Assembly: GCF_014653695.1 (NCBI RefSeq)
Contig: NZ_BNAR01000007.1
Coordinates: forward strand, 124,001-188,000
From: Lentzea cavernae
GTDB taxonomy: Bacteria; Actinomycetota; Actinomycetes; Mycobacteriales; Pseudonocardiaceae
Direction of reading: 5' to 3'
Length of the DNA stretch: 64,000 nt
This document shows, in pieces, positions 26,854 through 35,061 of the stretch. Below the pieces are notes generated by a model. It ran no database searches and was not told the DNA's origin. It saw only the letters and a list, made by a program, of their open reading frames with translations. Every line of letters begins with the position of its first letter. Positions within the stretch are counted from its first letter, which is position 1. The position numbers were made by a program, and so were the translations under genes.

Positions 26854-27178
26854 AGAGCACGAGCACGGCCGCCGAGCCGTGCACCATGAGCGCGTAACCG
26901 ACCGTGCCGCCGTGCGTCATCACCGCGATGCAGTCGCCGATCGGGATGATCGAGTCCGCCAGGACCACCCAGCCCAGGGCCCGGCGTTGCTTCATGAGCA
27001 GCAGGATCAAGGCCGTTAACGCGTAGGCCAGGTCGCGCACGCCCTTCACGACGTAGTAGCCGGTGGGGTCGGCGATGCCGAAGCCCGCCGCGGCACCGTC
27101 GCCGTTGAGCAGGTAGCCCAGGCCGAAGTAGAAGCCCGCCGCGACGACGAGCCACCCCATGATCGTGGCCAAGCGCAT
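26789..27178 (-). CDS. DUF4267-like four-helix membrane protein
   Basis: The 129-aa protein has four predicted membrane helices (about residues 5-25, 45-63, 69-88 and 95-115), with YYVVKGVRDLAYALTAL in the middle, as in DUF4267 proteins. Function is unknown. The ribosome site GGAGG is five bases before the ATG. It is divergent from a TetR gene, with two identical palindromes between them, so TetR control is likely. The tail lies antisense over the end of the nucleotidyltransferase gene. Confidence 0.85.
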   Translation of the reverse strand: MRLATIMGWLVVAAGFYFGLGYLLNGDGAAAGFGIADPTGYYVVKGVRDLAYALTALILLLMKQRRALGWVVLADSIIPIGDCIAVMTHGGTVGYALMVHGSAAVLVLFTAFLLLREPAPERPHAVPAH

Positions 27179-27195
27179 TGCATCCTCCAGAGAAA

Positions 27196-27209
27196 TCTAG
27201 CACTGCTAG
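27196..27209. promoter_or_regulatory. TetR operator, copy A
   Basis: CTAGCA-C-TGCTAG (27197-27209), a perfect 6-bp inverted repeat around one base, lies 18 bases upstream of the DUF4267-like start. It is the reverse complement of the core of copy B. Confidence 0.75.
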
Positions 27210-27246
27210 CGACAAGAGCGACGCTAACACTAGGAGCGCTCGGATG

Positions 27247-27261
27247 TCTAGCAGTGCTAGA
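27247..27261. promoter_or_regulatory. TetR operator, copy B
   Basis: TCTAGCA-G-TGCTAGA is a perfect 7-bp inverted repeat. It overlaps a TAGATT -10-like hexamer (27258-27263), seven bases before the tetR GTG at 27271, which suggests a leaderless, autorepressed message. The two operator centres are 51 bases apart. Confidence 0.78.
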
Positions 27262-27270
27262 TTCTGTGGC

Positions 27271-27858
27271 GTGACGATCCAGAACCGACGGGAGCGCGAG
27301 CGCGCCGAACGCCATCAGCTGATCATCGACACGGCCCGGGACCTGGCCGAGGCGGAGGGCTGGGACGCGGTCACCACGCGCAGGCTCGCCGAGAAGGTCG
27401 AGTACAGCCAGCCGGTGCTCTACAGCCACTTCAAGGGCAAGGACGCGATCGTGCGCGCGGTGGCGGTCCAGGGCAGCGGCGAGCTGGCCCGGCTGCTGCG
27501 GAAAGCCCGCCCGTCACGCGGGGAGTCCCGGCTGCGGGCGGCAGCGGAGGCGTACCTCGAGTTCGCGCGAGAGAGGCCGGCGCTCTACGACGCGATGTTC
27601 GTGCAGCAGGTCGACCTCCCGTGGGGCACGAGCGAGGTGCCGCAGGAGCTGCTCGACGCGTTCGGAGAACTGGTCGCCGCGGTCGAACCCGTTCACGGCG
27701 ACCGTGACCTGGACGCGTTGACGGAGGTGTTCTGGAGCTCGCTGCACGGCATCGCGACGCTCGCGCAGGGCGGCAGGCTGCGACCGGACCTCGACGCGAT
27801 CCGCCTCGACCTGCTGCTAGGTGCGCTCAGCCTCACACAGGACGAAGACCGGCTTTGA
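27271..27858 (+). CDS. TetR family transcriptional regulator
   Basis: The 195-aa protein has an N-terminal HTH (residues about 12-60: IDTARDLAEAEGWDAVTTRRLAEKVEYSQPVLYSHFKGKDAI, in two stretches) and a TetR C-terminal domain. I start at GTG 27271, right after the operator/-10 overlap. A longer reading from 27178 would translate through both operators and is unlikely. Its natural target is the divergent DUF4267-like gene and itself. The last 42 bases overlap the opposing methyltransferase gene. Confidence 0.92.
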   Translation: MTIQNRRERERAERHQLIIDTARDLAEAEGWDAVTTRRLAEKVEYSQPVLYSHFKGKDAIVRAVAVQGSGELARLLRKARPSRGESRLRAAAEAYLEFARERPALYDAMFVQQVDLPWGTSEVPQELLDAFGELVAAVEPVHGDRDLDALTEVFWSSLHGIATLAQGGRLRPDLDAIRLDLLLGALSLTQDEDRL

Positions 27859-28977
27859 GCCGATCCGCGTCAGCACGACGGTGGCCGAGGCGGGACCGGA
27901 GAGCTTGAGGCGCTTGCGCATCGTGTTCGGGTCGACGTCGAGACCGCGCACGAGGATCTCCAGCCGGCCGATCCCCCGCGTCTTGAGCAACGACTTGAGC
28001 GACTTCTCCGTGTAGTGCCCGTGTTCGAGCACGCGGAACGCCCGGATGCCGGGCGGCGGCTCGGAGCCGCTCAGGTAGGCGATGCGTTCGTCGAGCTGCC
28101 ACAACCCATGCTGGGCCGCGTAGTGCCGCACCAGACCGGCGCGCACGACCGCGCCGTCCGGGTCGACGAGCCACGCGCCGGGCGGGGCGACCGGGCAGTC
28201 GTCGGGCTCGGCGTCGGTCAACGTCCACGACGACGACCCGTGCAGAACGGTGGCCCGGCGCGAGACCCCCGGCGTGGCAAGGCCGCGCGTCCACAGGCAG
28301 GCCTCGCGGACCGCGCCGTCCAGCGACACCACCTCGACCTCGGACGCCCACGGCGCGACGGCGAAGTCGATGCCCGGAGCGCACTTCACCGCGAGGTCGA
28401 CACCCGCGTACACCTCGGACAGCTCGTCCAGCGGCGGCACGAAGTCCGAGGGGTTCCACTTGCGGCGGCCGGACGAGTCACGGCGAGCCGGGTCGGCCGT
28501 CACGGCGGACGCGCGCGACACCGGCCGCAGCGCGTCGGCCTGGACGACGAGCCCGCCCGGAACGTTGTTGCGCGCCATGGCGAGCCGCACCGGATCAAGA
28601 TCCGATCCGACGCACCGCGAGGCCACCGCGCTCAACGCGAAGAGGTCGGCACCGACAGAACACGTCACGTCGTGCACCGTGCGACCGGCAAACCGCGAAG
28701 CGCGATGCCGGGCGACAGCGGAGGCCGTGGCCTGCTGCAGGGCGTCGTCGGTGAAGAGCCACGACGCGGCGGAGTCCAGTTTGGACACCGCACGACGCCG
28801 CAGCAGCACGGTTTCCACGACCGGGGCGAACGACGGCCCGAGCGATTTCCGCGCCGTCTCGACGTCACGCAGTCGAGAAGCGTCGGAGAACGGCAACGCG
28901 TTCACCTCGGCCAGCGCGGCGGTTCCGGCGGCGGAGCGCAGGAACGCCACGTCGGCCGTGGTGAACGCGTAGCCCAA
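27817..28977 (-). CDS. SAM-dependent methyltransferase with THUMP-like C-terminus (Rv3037c-like)
   Basis: The 386-aa protein has a methyltransferase core (VHDVTCSVGADLFALS as motif I, then SDLDPVRL and ADPARRD). A C-terminal region of about 90 residues, ending in LKTRGIGRLEILVRGLDV and PNTMRKRLKL, resembles THUMP-like domains. That domain points to RNA as substrate. In mycobacteria the equivalent gene lies in the methylglucose lipopolysaccharide neighbourhood and has been considered a sugar methyltransferase; both remain possible. The next upstream gene ends one base away. Confidence 0.83.
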   Translation of the reverse strand: MGYAFTTADVAFLRSAAGTAALAEVNALPFSDASRLRDVETARKSLGPSFAPVVETVLLRRRAVSKLDSAASWLFTDDALQQATASAVARHRASRFAGRTVHDVTCSVGADLFALSAVASRCVGSDLDPVRLAMARNNVPGGLVVQADALRPVSRASAVTADPARRDSSGRRKWNPSDFVPPLDELSEVYAGVDLAVKCAPGIDFAVAPWASEVEVVSLDGAVREACLWTRGLATPGVSRRATVLHGSSSWTLTDAEPDDCPVAPPGAWLVDPDGAVVRAGLVRHYAAQHGLWQLDERIAYLSGSEPPPGIRAFRVLEHGHYTEKSLKSLLKTRGIGRLEILVRGLDVDPNTMRKRLKLSGPASATVVLTRIGSKPVFVLCEAERT

Positions 28978-28978
28978 C

Positions 28979-29935
28979 TCAGGAAGTCTTCTCGCCGGTG
29001 ATCGACACGTTGTAGAACACCTCGCGCGGCAGCACCTTCGCGAGCACGTTCTGGTCGACCCACGTGAGGTTCTGCCAGGTGCGGTAGGCGAACATCGCCC
29101 ACCCGAAGCCCAGCTTCTCGCGCGGCACGGCGGCCTCGAACGTGCGCACCGGCCAGCCGAACAGGGCCGCGGACAGCTCGTCGGTCACCGCGCGCACGCC
29201 CACGGCACCGGCGCGACGGGCCGTGGCCTCGAGCTGGTCCGGGTCGAACGTGTGCAGGTCGACGACGGCCTCGAGAGCGGCCGCGCGGGAGGACTCGTCG
29301 AGCTCCTCCTGCGGACGGCGCCAGTCGCCCAGCACCGGCACGGCCTTGGTGATGTTGGTGGTGAGCCACCACGTCGCCTGGCCGAGCTTGCGGGCGTAGA
29401 AGTTGCCGATGTTCGTCGGGTCGCCCGCGAACACGAACTTGCCGCCGGGCTTCAGCACGCGCAGCACCTCGCGCATCGCCGACTCGACGTCCGGGATGTG
29501 GTGCAGCACCGCGTGGCCGACGACGAGGTCGAACGTGTTGTCGTCGTACGGGATGCGCTCGGCGTCGGCGACGCGGCCGTCGACGTCCAGCCCGAGGTGC
29601 TCGGCGTTGCGCAGCGCGACCTCGACCATGCCGGGCGACAGGTCGGTGACCGAGCCCTTCTTGATCACCCCGCCCTGCATGAGGTTCAGCAGGAAGAAGC
29701 CGGTGCCGCAGCCCAGTTCCAGCGCGTGCTCGTACGGCCCGACCTCACCGGCGGCGGCGCGGAAGCGGTCCGTCGCGTAGGTGATGCAGCGCTCGTCGTA
29801 GGAGATCGACCACTTCTCGTCGTACGTGCCCGCTTCCCAGTCGTGGTAGAGCACCTGGGCGAGCTTGGTGTCCTTGTACGCCGCCTCGACCTCTTCGGCC
29901 GTCGCGTGCGGGTTCGGTGCCGGATCAGTTGCCAC
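28979..29935 (-). CDS. Class I SAM-dependent methyltransferase (Rv3038c-like)
   Basis: The 318-aa methyltransferase has motif I ALELGCGTGFFLLNL, VTDLSPGMVEVA, VVGHAVLHHIPD and VLKPGGKFVFAGDP. The substrate is unknown. The GTG start at 29935 overlaps the end of the upstream enoyl-CoA hydratase gene by 11 bases, so they are coupled. The run of hydratase, methyltransferase, methyltransferase matches Rv3039c-Rv3038c-Rv3037c. Confidence 0.9.
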   Translation of the reverse strand: MATDPAPNPHATAEEVEAAYKDTKLAQVLYHDWEAGTYDEKWSISYDERCITYATDRFRAAAGEVGPYEHALELGCGTGFFLLNLMQGGVIKKGSVTDLSPGMVEVALRNAEHLGLDVDGRVADAERIPYDDNTFDLVVGHAVLHHIPDVESAMREVLRVLKPGGKFVFAGDPTNIGNFYARKLGQATWWLTTNITKAVPVLGDWRRPQEELDESSRAAALEAVVDLHTFDPDQLEATARRAGAVGVRAVTDELSAALFGWPVRTFEAAVPREKLGFGWAMFAYRTWQNLTWVDQNVLAKVLPREVFYNVSITGEKTS

Positions 29936-30704
29936 TGAACTTCGCCTTTCCGGGACCGTTCGCGATGAACGACTCCACGCCGTTCTTCTTGTCCTCCGTC
30001 GCGAACAGGGCCGCGAAGAGGTGGCTTTCGAGCTTCAGGCCCGACTCCAGGTCGGTGTCGAGACCGCCGTCCACGGCCGCCTTGGTCGCGGCCAGCGCGA
30101 GCACCGGGCCGCCGACGAACTGCTTGGCCCAGCGCACGGCCGCCGCGTACACGTCGTCCGGCGCCACGACCTCGTCGACCATGCCGATCTCGAGCGCCTC
30201 CTGGGCGCCGACGAACCGGCCGGTGTAGAGCAGGTCCTTGGTCTTCGACGGACCGATCAACCGGGCGAGGCGCTGCGTGCCGCCACCGCCGGGGATCAGG
30301 CCGAGCAGGATCTCGGGCTGGCCGACCTTGGCGTTGTCGCCGGCGATGCGGCGGTCGCACCCGAGGGCGACCTCGAAGCCGCCGCCCAGCGCGTAGCCGG
30401 TGATCGCGGCGACCGTCGGCTTGGGCACCGAGGCCAGCGCGCCGAGGGCGTCCGACAGGCCCTTGGCCCGCAGCGTCATCTCGGCGTGGGAGATCTGCGC
30501 GAACTCCTTGACGTCGGCGCCGGCCGCGAAGACCTTCTCGCCGCCGTAGACGATGACCGCGTAGACGTCCGAACGCTCGGAGGCCTCCTTCGCGGCGGCC
30601 TGGAGCTCGGTCTGCACCTGCCGGTTCAGGGCGTTCATCGGCGGCCGCTCCAGGCGGATCGTGCCGATCCCGTCCTCGACTTCGAGCCTCACGAACTCAG
30701 CCAC
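29925..30704 (-). CDS. Enoyl-CoA hydratase/isomerase family protein
   Basis: The 259-aa crotonase-fold enzyme has oxyanion-hole segment ADVKEFAQIS and ALGGGFEVALGCDRRIAG. The second Glu-containing helix FPEILLG-like region reads QPEILLGLIPGGGGTQRLARLIG, written here in part only as a landmark. It hydrates trans-2-enoyl-CoA in beta-oxidation. The nearby etfBA genes would receive electrons from that pathway. First gene of a three-gene operon with the two methyltransferases. Confidence 0.93.
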   Translation of the reverse strand: MAEFVRLEVEDGIGTIRLERPPMNALNRQVQTELQAAAKEASERSDVYAVIVYGGEKVFAAGADVKEFAQISHAEMTLRAKGLSDALGALASVPKPTVAAITGYALGGGFEVALGCDRRIAGDNAKVGQPEILLGLIPGGGGTQRLARLIGPSKTKDLLYTGRFVGAQEALEIGMVDEVVAPDDVYAAAVRWAKQFVGGPVLALAATKAAVDGGLDTDLESGLKLESHLFAALFATEDKKNGVESFIANGPGKAKFSGN

Positions 30705-30760
30705 TACGGCGCCCTCCTGTTTGTCGCGACAACGGTGTCACGTTACCCGGCGGTAGCTTT

Positions 30761-31564
30761 TCAGACTTTCCTGCGGGCGAAGAAGCGGTCTCCCGACTTC
30801 TGCAGCTCCAGGTCCTGCCCGAACGTCTTCGAGAGGTTCTCCTCCGTCAGGACGTCGTCCAGCAGGCCCTGCGCCACGATCGAGCCCTCGCGCAGCAGCA
30901 GCGCGTGCGTGAAGCCCGGCGGGATCTCCTCGACGTGGTGCGTGACCAGCACCATCGCGGGCGCGTCCGGGTCGAGGGCCAGCTCCGACAGCTTCGCGAC
31001 CAGGTCCTCGCGGCCGCCCAGGTCGAGACCGGCGGCCGGCTCGTCGAGCAGCAGCATCTCGGGGTCGGTCATCAGCGCGCGGGCGATCAGCGTGCGCTTG
31101 CGCTCGCCCTCGCTCAGCGTGCCGTAGAGGCGGTCGGCGAGGTGCTCCATGCCGAGGGTGCCGAGCAGCTCGCGGGCGCGGTCCGTGTCCTGCTTGCCGT
31201 ACTCCTCGCGCCAGCGCCCGAGCACCGCGTAGCCGGCGGAGACGACCAGGTCGACCACCGTCTCGTCCGGCGGGATGCGGCCACCGAGGGCCGCCGAGCA
31301 GAGACCGATCCGGGGCTTGAGCTCCTGGACGTCGGTCTTGCCCAGGCGTTCACCCAGGAGGTGGACCTTGCCCCTGGTGGGGTGCAGGTCGGCACTGGAG
31401 AGCCGTAGCAGGGTCGTCTTGCCGGCACCGTTCGGGCCCAGCACCACCCAGCGCTCGTCCAGTTCCACGCTCCAGTCGATGTTGCCGACCAGCGTGTTCT
31501 TCCCTCGGCGGACCGACACGCCCGCCATGTGCACGACCAGATCTGTCACGTCGACGTCCGCCAC
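30761..31564 (-). CDS. ABC transporter ATP-binding protein
   Basis: The 267-aa ATPase has Walker A GPNGAGKTT, Q-loop region, signature LSEGERKR, Walker B MLLLDEP and H-loop LVTHHVEE. Signature LSEGE rather than LSGGQ is typical of the stand-alone YhaQ/ModF-like class. No permease gene is adjacent. The start is GTG 31564 after a GGGGG site; the longer in-frame reading runs into the glgX promoter region. Position agrees with Rv3041c. Confidence 0.92.
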   Translation of the reverse strand: MADVDVTDLVVHMAGVSVRRGKNTLVGNIDWSVELDERWVVLGPNGAGKTTLLRLSSADLHPTRGKVHLLGERLGKTDVQELKPRIGLCSAALGGRIPPDETVVDLVVSAGYAVLGRWREEYGKQDTDRARELLGTLGMEHLADRLYGTLSEGERKRTLIARALMTDPEMLLLDEPAAGLDLGGREDLVAKLSELALDPDAPAMVLVTHHVEEIPPGFTHALLLREGSIVAQGLLDDVLTEENLSKTFGQDLELQKSGDRFFARRKV

Positions 31565-31691
31565 ACCCCCATTCTTCCGAACGGCCCCGGACCGACCACT
31601 CATCGGGGTGTCCCTCGGGCCGGGTGACCCCGCTGCGCCGCCGGTGTGAACTCTCGAGTTCTTTGTCGGTGCCGGATGCCAAGATCGGGGT

Positions 31692-33806
31692 ATGGCTACG
31701 CGACCCGAGTCCGAGGTGCTGGCAGGCCGACCGTTCCCGCTGGGGGCGCACGCCGAGGCCGGCGGTGTCCGCTTCGCGGTGACGTCCCACGTCGCCGACG
31801 CGGTCGAGGTCTGCCTCGTCGACGACGACGGAGCCGAGAAACGGGTCGAGCTGACCGAGCGGACGTTCGGCGTCTGGCACGGGCTCGTGCCGGGGGTCAC
31901 GCCGGGGCAGCGGTACGGGTTCCGCGTCCACGGGCCGTACGACGCGGGGCGCGGGCTGCGGTGCAACCCGGCGAAGCTGCTGGTCGACCCGTACGCGCGG
32001 CAGGTCGTGGGCGGGATCACGAACCTGGAGGCGGCGCTCGGGTACGTCGGCGACCCGATGCACGGGCCGCCGTCCGCGGTCGACTCGCTGGGCAGCGTCC
32101 CCCTGTCGGTCGTGAGCTCGCCGGGCGGCGCGGACACGGGCGTGAAGCCCGAGGTGCCGTTCGAGGAGGCGGTCGTCTACGAGATGCACGTCAGGGGCTT
32201 CACGAAGAAGCACCCGGAGATCCCGGAGAAGCTGCGCGGCACCTACCTCGGCCTCGCGCACCCGGCGGCGATCGAGCACCTCGCGCGGCTCGGCGTCACC
32301 ACTGTCGAACTGCTGCCCGTGCAGGCGTTCCAGGACGAGCCGTCGCTGATCAGCAGGGGTGCGAGCAACTACTGGGGCTACTCGCCGCTCGGGTACTGCG
32401 CGCCGCACGCGGCCTACGCGAGCGAGCCCGGCAACGAGATCCAGGAGTTCCGCACGATGGTCGCGGCGCTGCACGCGGCGAACATCGAGGTGCTGATCGA
32501 CGTCGTCTACAACCACACGTGCGAGGGCGGTCCGGACGGGCCGACGATCAGCTTCCGCGGCTACGACGCGCCGGGGTACTACCTGCACGCCGGTGGCGGC
32601 AGCACGGTCGACATCACGGGCTGCGGCAACACGCTGGACGCCGGGTCGCCGCAGGTCGTGCGCCTGGTCACGGACTCGCTGCGGTACTGGGCCGCCGAGA
32701 TGGGCGTCGACGGGTTCCGGTTCGACCTCGCCTCGACCATGGGCAGGCCCGGCGGCGGGTTCTTCGACCGCGACTCTGCGCTGCTCACGGCCATCACGAC
32801 GGACCCGGTGCTGTGCCGGTCCAAGCTGATCGCCGAACCGTGGGACGCGACGGGCGACGGCTACCGTGTCGGCGACTTCGGCGTGCAGTGGGCGGAGTGG
32901 AACGGCCGTTACCGCGACACTGTCAGGGACTTCTGGCGCGGCCACACGTCCGTGCGCGATCTCGCGTACCGGCTGTCCGGGTCGAGCGACCTGTACGCGG
33001 ACGACCTGCGCCGACCGTGGCAGTCGATCAACTTCATCACCGCGCACGACGGGTTCACGCTGCGCGACCTGGTGTCCTACAACGGCAAGCACAACGAGGA
33101 GAACGGCGAGGACAACCGCGACGGCACGAACGACAACCGTTCGTGGAACTGCGGCGCCGAGGGTGAGACGTCCGATCCCGAGGTTCTCACGCTGAGGGCA
33201 AAGCAGGCGCGGAACCTGCTCGCGACGCTGCTGCTGTCCACCGGCACGCCGATGATGACGGCGGGCGACGAGATGTGGCGCACCCAGGGCGGCAACAACA
33301 ACGCGTACTGCCTCGACAACGACGTGTCGTGGGTCGACTGGACGACGACGGACGCGGGCGAGGCGCTGCTGGGGTTCACGCAGCGGCTGATCGACCTGCG
33401 CGCGTCGTCCCCGGCGTTGCGGCAGCCCGAGTTCTTCGAGGGCCGCACGACGCCCAGCGGCAACCCGGACCTGGTGTGGTTCCGGCCGGACGGGCAGGAG
33501 ATGGCCGAGACCGACTGGTTCGACGAGGGCCGCCGCACGCTCGGCATGTTCGTCGACGGCTCGAACTGCCTCTCGCGCACGCGCGACGGTGAGCTCGTGT
33601 CGGACGACTCGTGGCTGATGCTGATGCACGCAGGTGCGGATGCCATCAGCGTGACGCTGCCGCACGAGCGGTACGGGCCGTCGTACGAACCGTTCCTGGA
33701 CACGACGACGGCCGACGGCTCCCCCGCGAACCCCGGTTCGCTGGCGCCCAGGGAGAAGGTGGCGATGGCGGCGCGCTCGTTGCTCCTGCTGCGCATTCCG
33801 CGCTGA
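31692..33806 (+). CDS. glgX: Glycogen debranching enzyme GlgX (isoamylase type)
   Basis: The 704-aa GH13 enzyme hydrolyses alpha-1,6 branches of glycogen trimmed by phosphorylase. It has an N-terminal CBM48 domain (about residues 10-110) and the barrel with DVVYNHTCEG. The nucleophile is in GFRFDLAST, the acid/base in LIAEPWDA, and the transition-state Asp in TAHDGFTLRD. Length matches GlgX. It is divergent from the ABC ATPase, with 127 bases between them. It degrades the glucan made by the GlgE-pathway genes further downstream. Confidence 0.96.
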   Translation: MATRPESEVLAGRPFPLGAHAEAGGVRFAVTSHVADAVEVCLVDDDGAEKRVELTERTFGVWHGLVPGVTPGQRYGFRVHGPYDAGRGLRCNPAKLLVDPYARQVVGGITNLEAALGYVGDPMHGPPSAVDSLGSVPLSVVSSPGGADTGVKPEVPFEEAVVYEMHVRGFTKKHPEIPEKLRGTYLGLAHPAAIEHLARLGVTTVELLPVQAFQDEPSLISRGASNYWGYSPLGYCAPHAAYASEPGNEIQEFRTMVAALHAANIEVLIDVVYNHTCEGGPDGPTISFRGYDAPGYYLHAGGGSTVDITGCGNTLDAGSPQVVRLVTDSLRYWAAEMGVDGFRFDLASTMGRPGGGFFDRDSALLTAITTDPVLCRSKLIAEPWDATGDGYRVGDFGVQWAEWNGRYRDTVRDFWRGHTSVRDLAYRLSGSSDLYADDLRRPWQSINFITAHDGFTLRDLVSYNGKHNEENGEDNRDGTNDNRSWNCGAEGETSDPEVLTLRAKQARNLLATLLLSTGTPMMTAGDEMWRTQGGNNNAYCLDNDVSWVDWTTTDAGEALLGFTQRLIDLRASSPALRQPEFFEGRTTPSGNPDLVWFRPDGQEMAETDWFDEGRRTLGMFVDGSNCLSRTRDGELVSDDSWLMLMHAGADAISVTLPHERYGPSYEPFLDTTTADGSPANPGSLAPREKVAMAARSLLLLRIPR

Positions 33807-33898
33807 ACCCCTTGCGGCTACTTGACTCTGTGTCCGACGTTCTTCCGCCAAATGGACGCTCTAGCCACACTCAGAGTGCGTCTGGCACCATCACGGAC

Positions 33899-33985
33899 GT
33901 GGTCGTCTACTGCTGGACAGACCGCACGATCGATCTCGTTCTCGTGGCGTCGTGCGGGTGTAGCTCGACGCGACGCACGCGCTGA
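33899..33985 (+). CDS. Cysteine-containing leader peptide, 28 aa
   Basis: The GTG-initiated ORF encodes a 28-residue peptide with DRTIDLVLVASCGC (residues 8-21) and an Arg-rich end. It matches the pattern of short actinobacterial 'putative leader peptides' of sulfur genes (R-x-I-D-L-V-x-V-A then Cys). Cys codons are TGC 33911-33913, TGC 33953-33955 and TGT 33959-33961. Its stop lies within a strong hairpin, and the cysteine dioxygenase start follows 63 bases after the stop codon. I infer a ribosome-stalling sensor for Cys-tRNA. No clear ribosome site precedes it, as expected for leaderless leaders. Confidence 0.7.
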   Translation: MVVYCWTDRTIDLVLVASCGCSSTRRTR

Positions 33986-34031
33986 CAGCGCCCTGCGTCG
34001 CGTCTTGATCGCTACCCCGTACCGACGCGGC
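33967..34031 (+). promoter_or_regulatory. Candidate cysteine-responsive attenuator with two exclusive hairpins
   Basis: Hairpin A pairs 33967-33977 with 33994-34004 (11 bp, perfect) and has an inner 5-bp stem (33979-33983 with 33987-33991). Hairpin B pairs 33997-34004 with 34024-34031 (8 bp, one G-U) and ends four bases before the AGGAG ribosome site at 34036-34040. They share 33997-34004, so only one can form. A ribosome stalled on the Cys codons would cover the left arm of A and favour B. No U-tract follows, so control may act on translation. Confidence 0.6.
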
Positions 34032-34047
34032 CATCAGGAGCGAGTGC

Positions 34048-34635
34048 GTGACCTCGACGTATGCAGATCATGATCAATTCGACCTCCACCCGGTGCTGGA
34101 CAGCCAGCTGCTGCGGGACGTGATCCACCCGTCCCGCGACCTCTGGACCCCGCGCGAGCTGCGCGACCTGACCTCGTTCGTGGCGAGCGAGCTGACCACC
34201 GGCCTGCTGCAGATCCTCGACTACTCGACCGAACGCCGCTGGTGGGCGCGCCTGGGGCTGACCGAGGGCGTCGAGCTGTGGCTGCTGTCGTGGCTGCCCG
34301 GCCAGGGCACCGAGCCGCACGACCACGGCGGTTCGGCCGGGTCGTTCACGGTGCTCAAGGGCGCGCTGCAGGAGGACTACCGCTACCCCGCCGGGCCGAT
34401 CCGGTCGGCGGTGCGGGGCACCGGGGAGGCGCTGGGCTTCGGTTCCGGGCGGGCACACCAGGTGCTGAACCCGTTCGACGCGCCGGCCGCGACCGTGCAC
34501 GCCTACTCGCCGCCGCTCGTGCCGACGCGCGAGTACGCGTCGTTGCACGACATCCCCGACTCGATCCCGCCTCTGCCCGCGCAACGCCTGCCCCTGTCGC
34601 AACTGCGCCAGCTGGCCGACCTGGAGGGCCCGTGA
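34048..34635 (+). CDS. Cysteine dioxygenase family protein
   Basis: The 195-aa cupin enzyme oxidises the cysteine thiol to cysteine sulfinate with O2 and Fe(II). The first cupin motif has the two metal histidines in EPHDHGGSAGSF, and the third is in VHAYSPP. Length fits bacterial CDOs. It begins with GTG 34048 after AGGAG (7-base spacing). The TGA overlaps the GTG of the rhodanese gene. A Cys-containing leader ORF lies upstream, consistent with control by cysteine supply. Confidence 0.92.
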   Translation: MTSTYADHDQFDLHPVLDSQLLRDVIHPSRDLWTPRELRDLTSFVASELTTGLLQILDYSTERRWWARLGLTEGVELWLLSWLPGQGTEPHDHGGSAGSFTVLKGALQEDYRYPAGPIRSAVRGTGEALGFGSGRAHQVLNPFDAPAATVHAYSPPLVPTREYASLHDIPDSIPPLPAQRLPLSQLRQLADLEGP

Positions 34636-35021
34636 GCAAGCTCGACACCATCCTCGACGAGGCCCGGTCGCACCTCAAGCGGCTGGAACCGCACGAGGTG
34701 CTCGCGCTCGAGGACGTGCTCGTCGTGGACATCCGGCCCGCCCACAACCGGCTGGCCGAGGGCGAGATCGAGAACTCCGTCGTGGTCGAGCGGATCGTGC
34801 TCGAGTGGCGGCTCGACCCCGAAGGCGACTGGCGGTTGCCGGGCTTCACCGCGGACACGACCGTCGTCGTGGTGTGCAACGAGGGCTATTCGTCGTCGCT
34901 CGCGGCGCGGGACCTGCAGCGGGTCGGGCTGCCGAACGCGACGGACCTCGTCGGCGGGTACCGCGGCTGGCGCGCCGCCGGGCTGCCGATCCGCGAGGGC
35001 GGCTCGCAGCCCGTCGTCTGA
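34632..35021 (+). CDS. Rhodanese-like domain protein
   Basis: This 129-aa single-domain rhodanese has the N-terminal VLVVDIRP strand and an active-site loop VVCNEGYSSSLAA with the persulfide cysteine present. Rhodaneses carry or transfer sulfane sulfur. Coupling to cysteine dioxygenase through a GTGA overlap suggests a small cysteine-catabolism or persulfide-handling unit. Confidence 0.9.
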   Translation: MSKLDTILDEARSHLKRLEPHEVLALEDVLVVDIRPAHNRLAEGEIENSVVVERIVLEWRLDPEGDWRLPGFTADTTVVVVCNEGYSSSLAARDLQRVGLPNATDLVGGYRGWRAAGLPIREGGSQPVV

Positions 35022-35061
35022 CCGTCCGGCCCTGGAACCGCCGTCACGCCGGTAACGTCTG

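Noticed and set aside
33822..33850. TTGACT as -35 box for the cysteine dioxygenase leader
   Set aside because: No acceptable -10 sequence lies 16-19 bases downstream, so I do not call a promoter here.
31350..33851. Long antisense frame over glgX
   Set aside because: It lacks motifs and crosses the divergent promoter region; glgX has full catalytic motifs.
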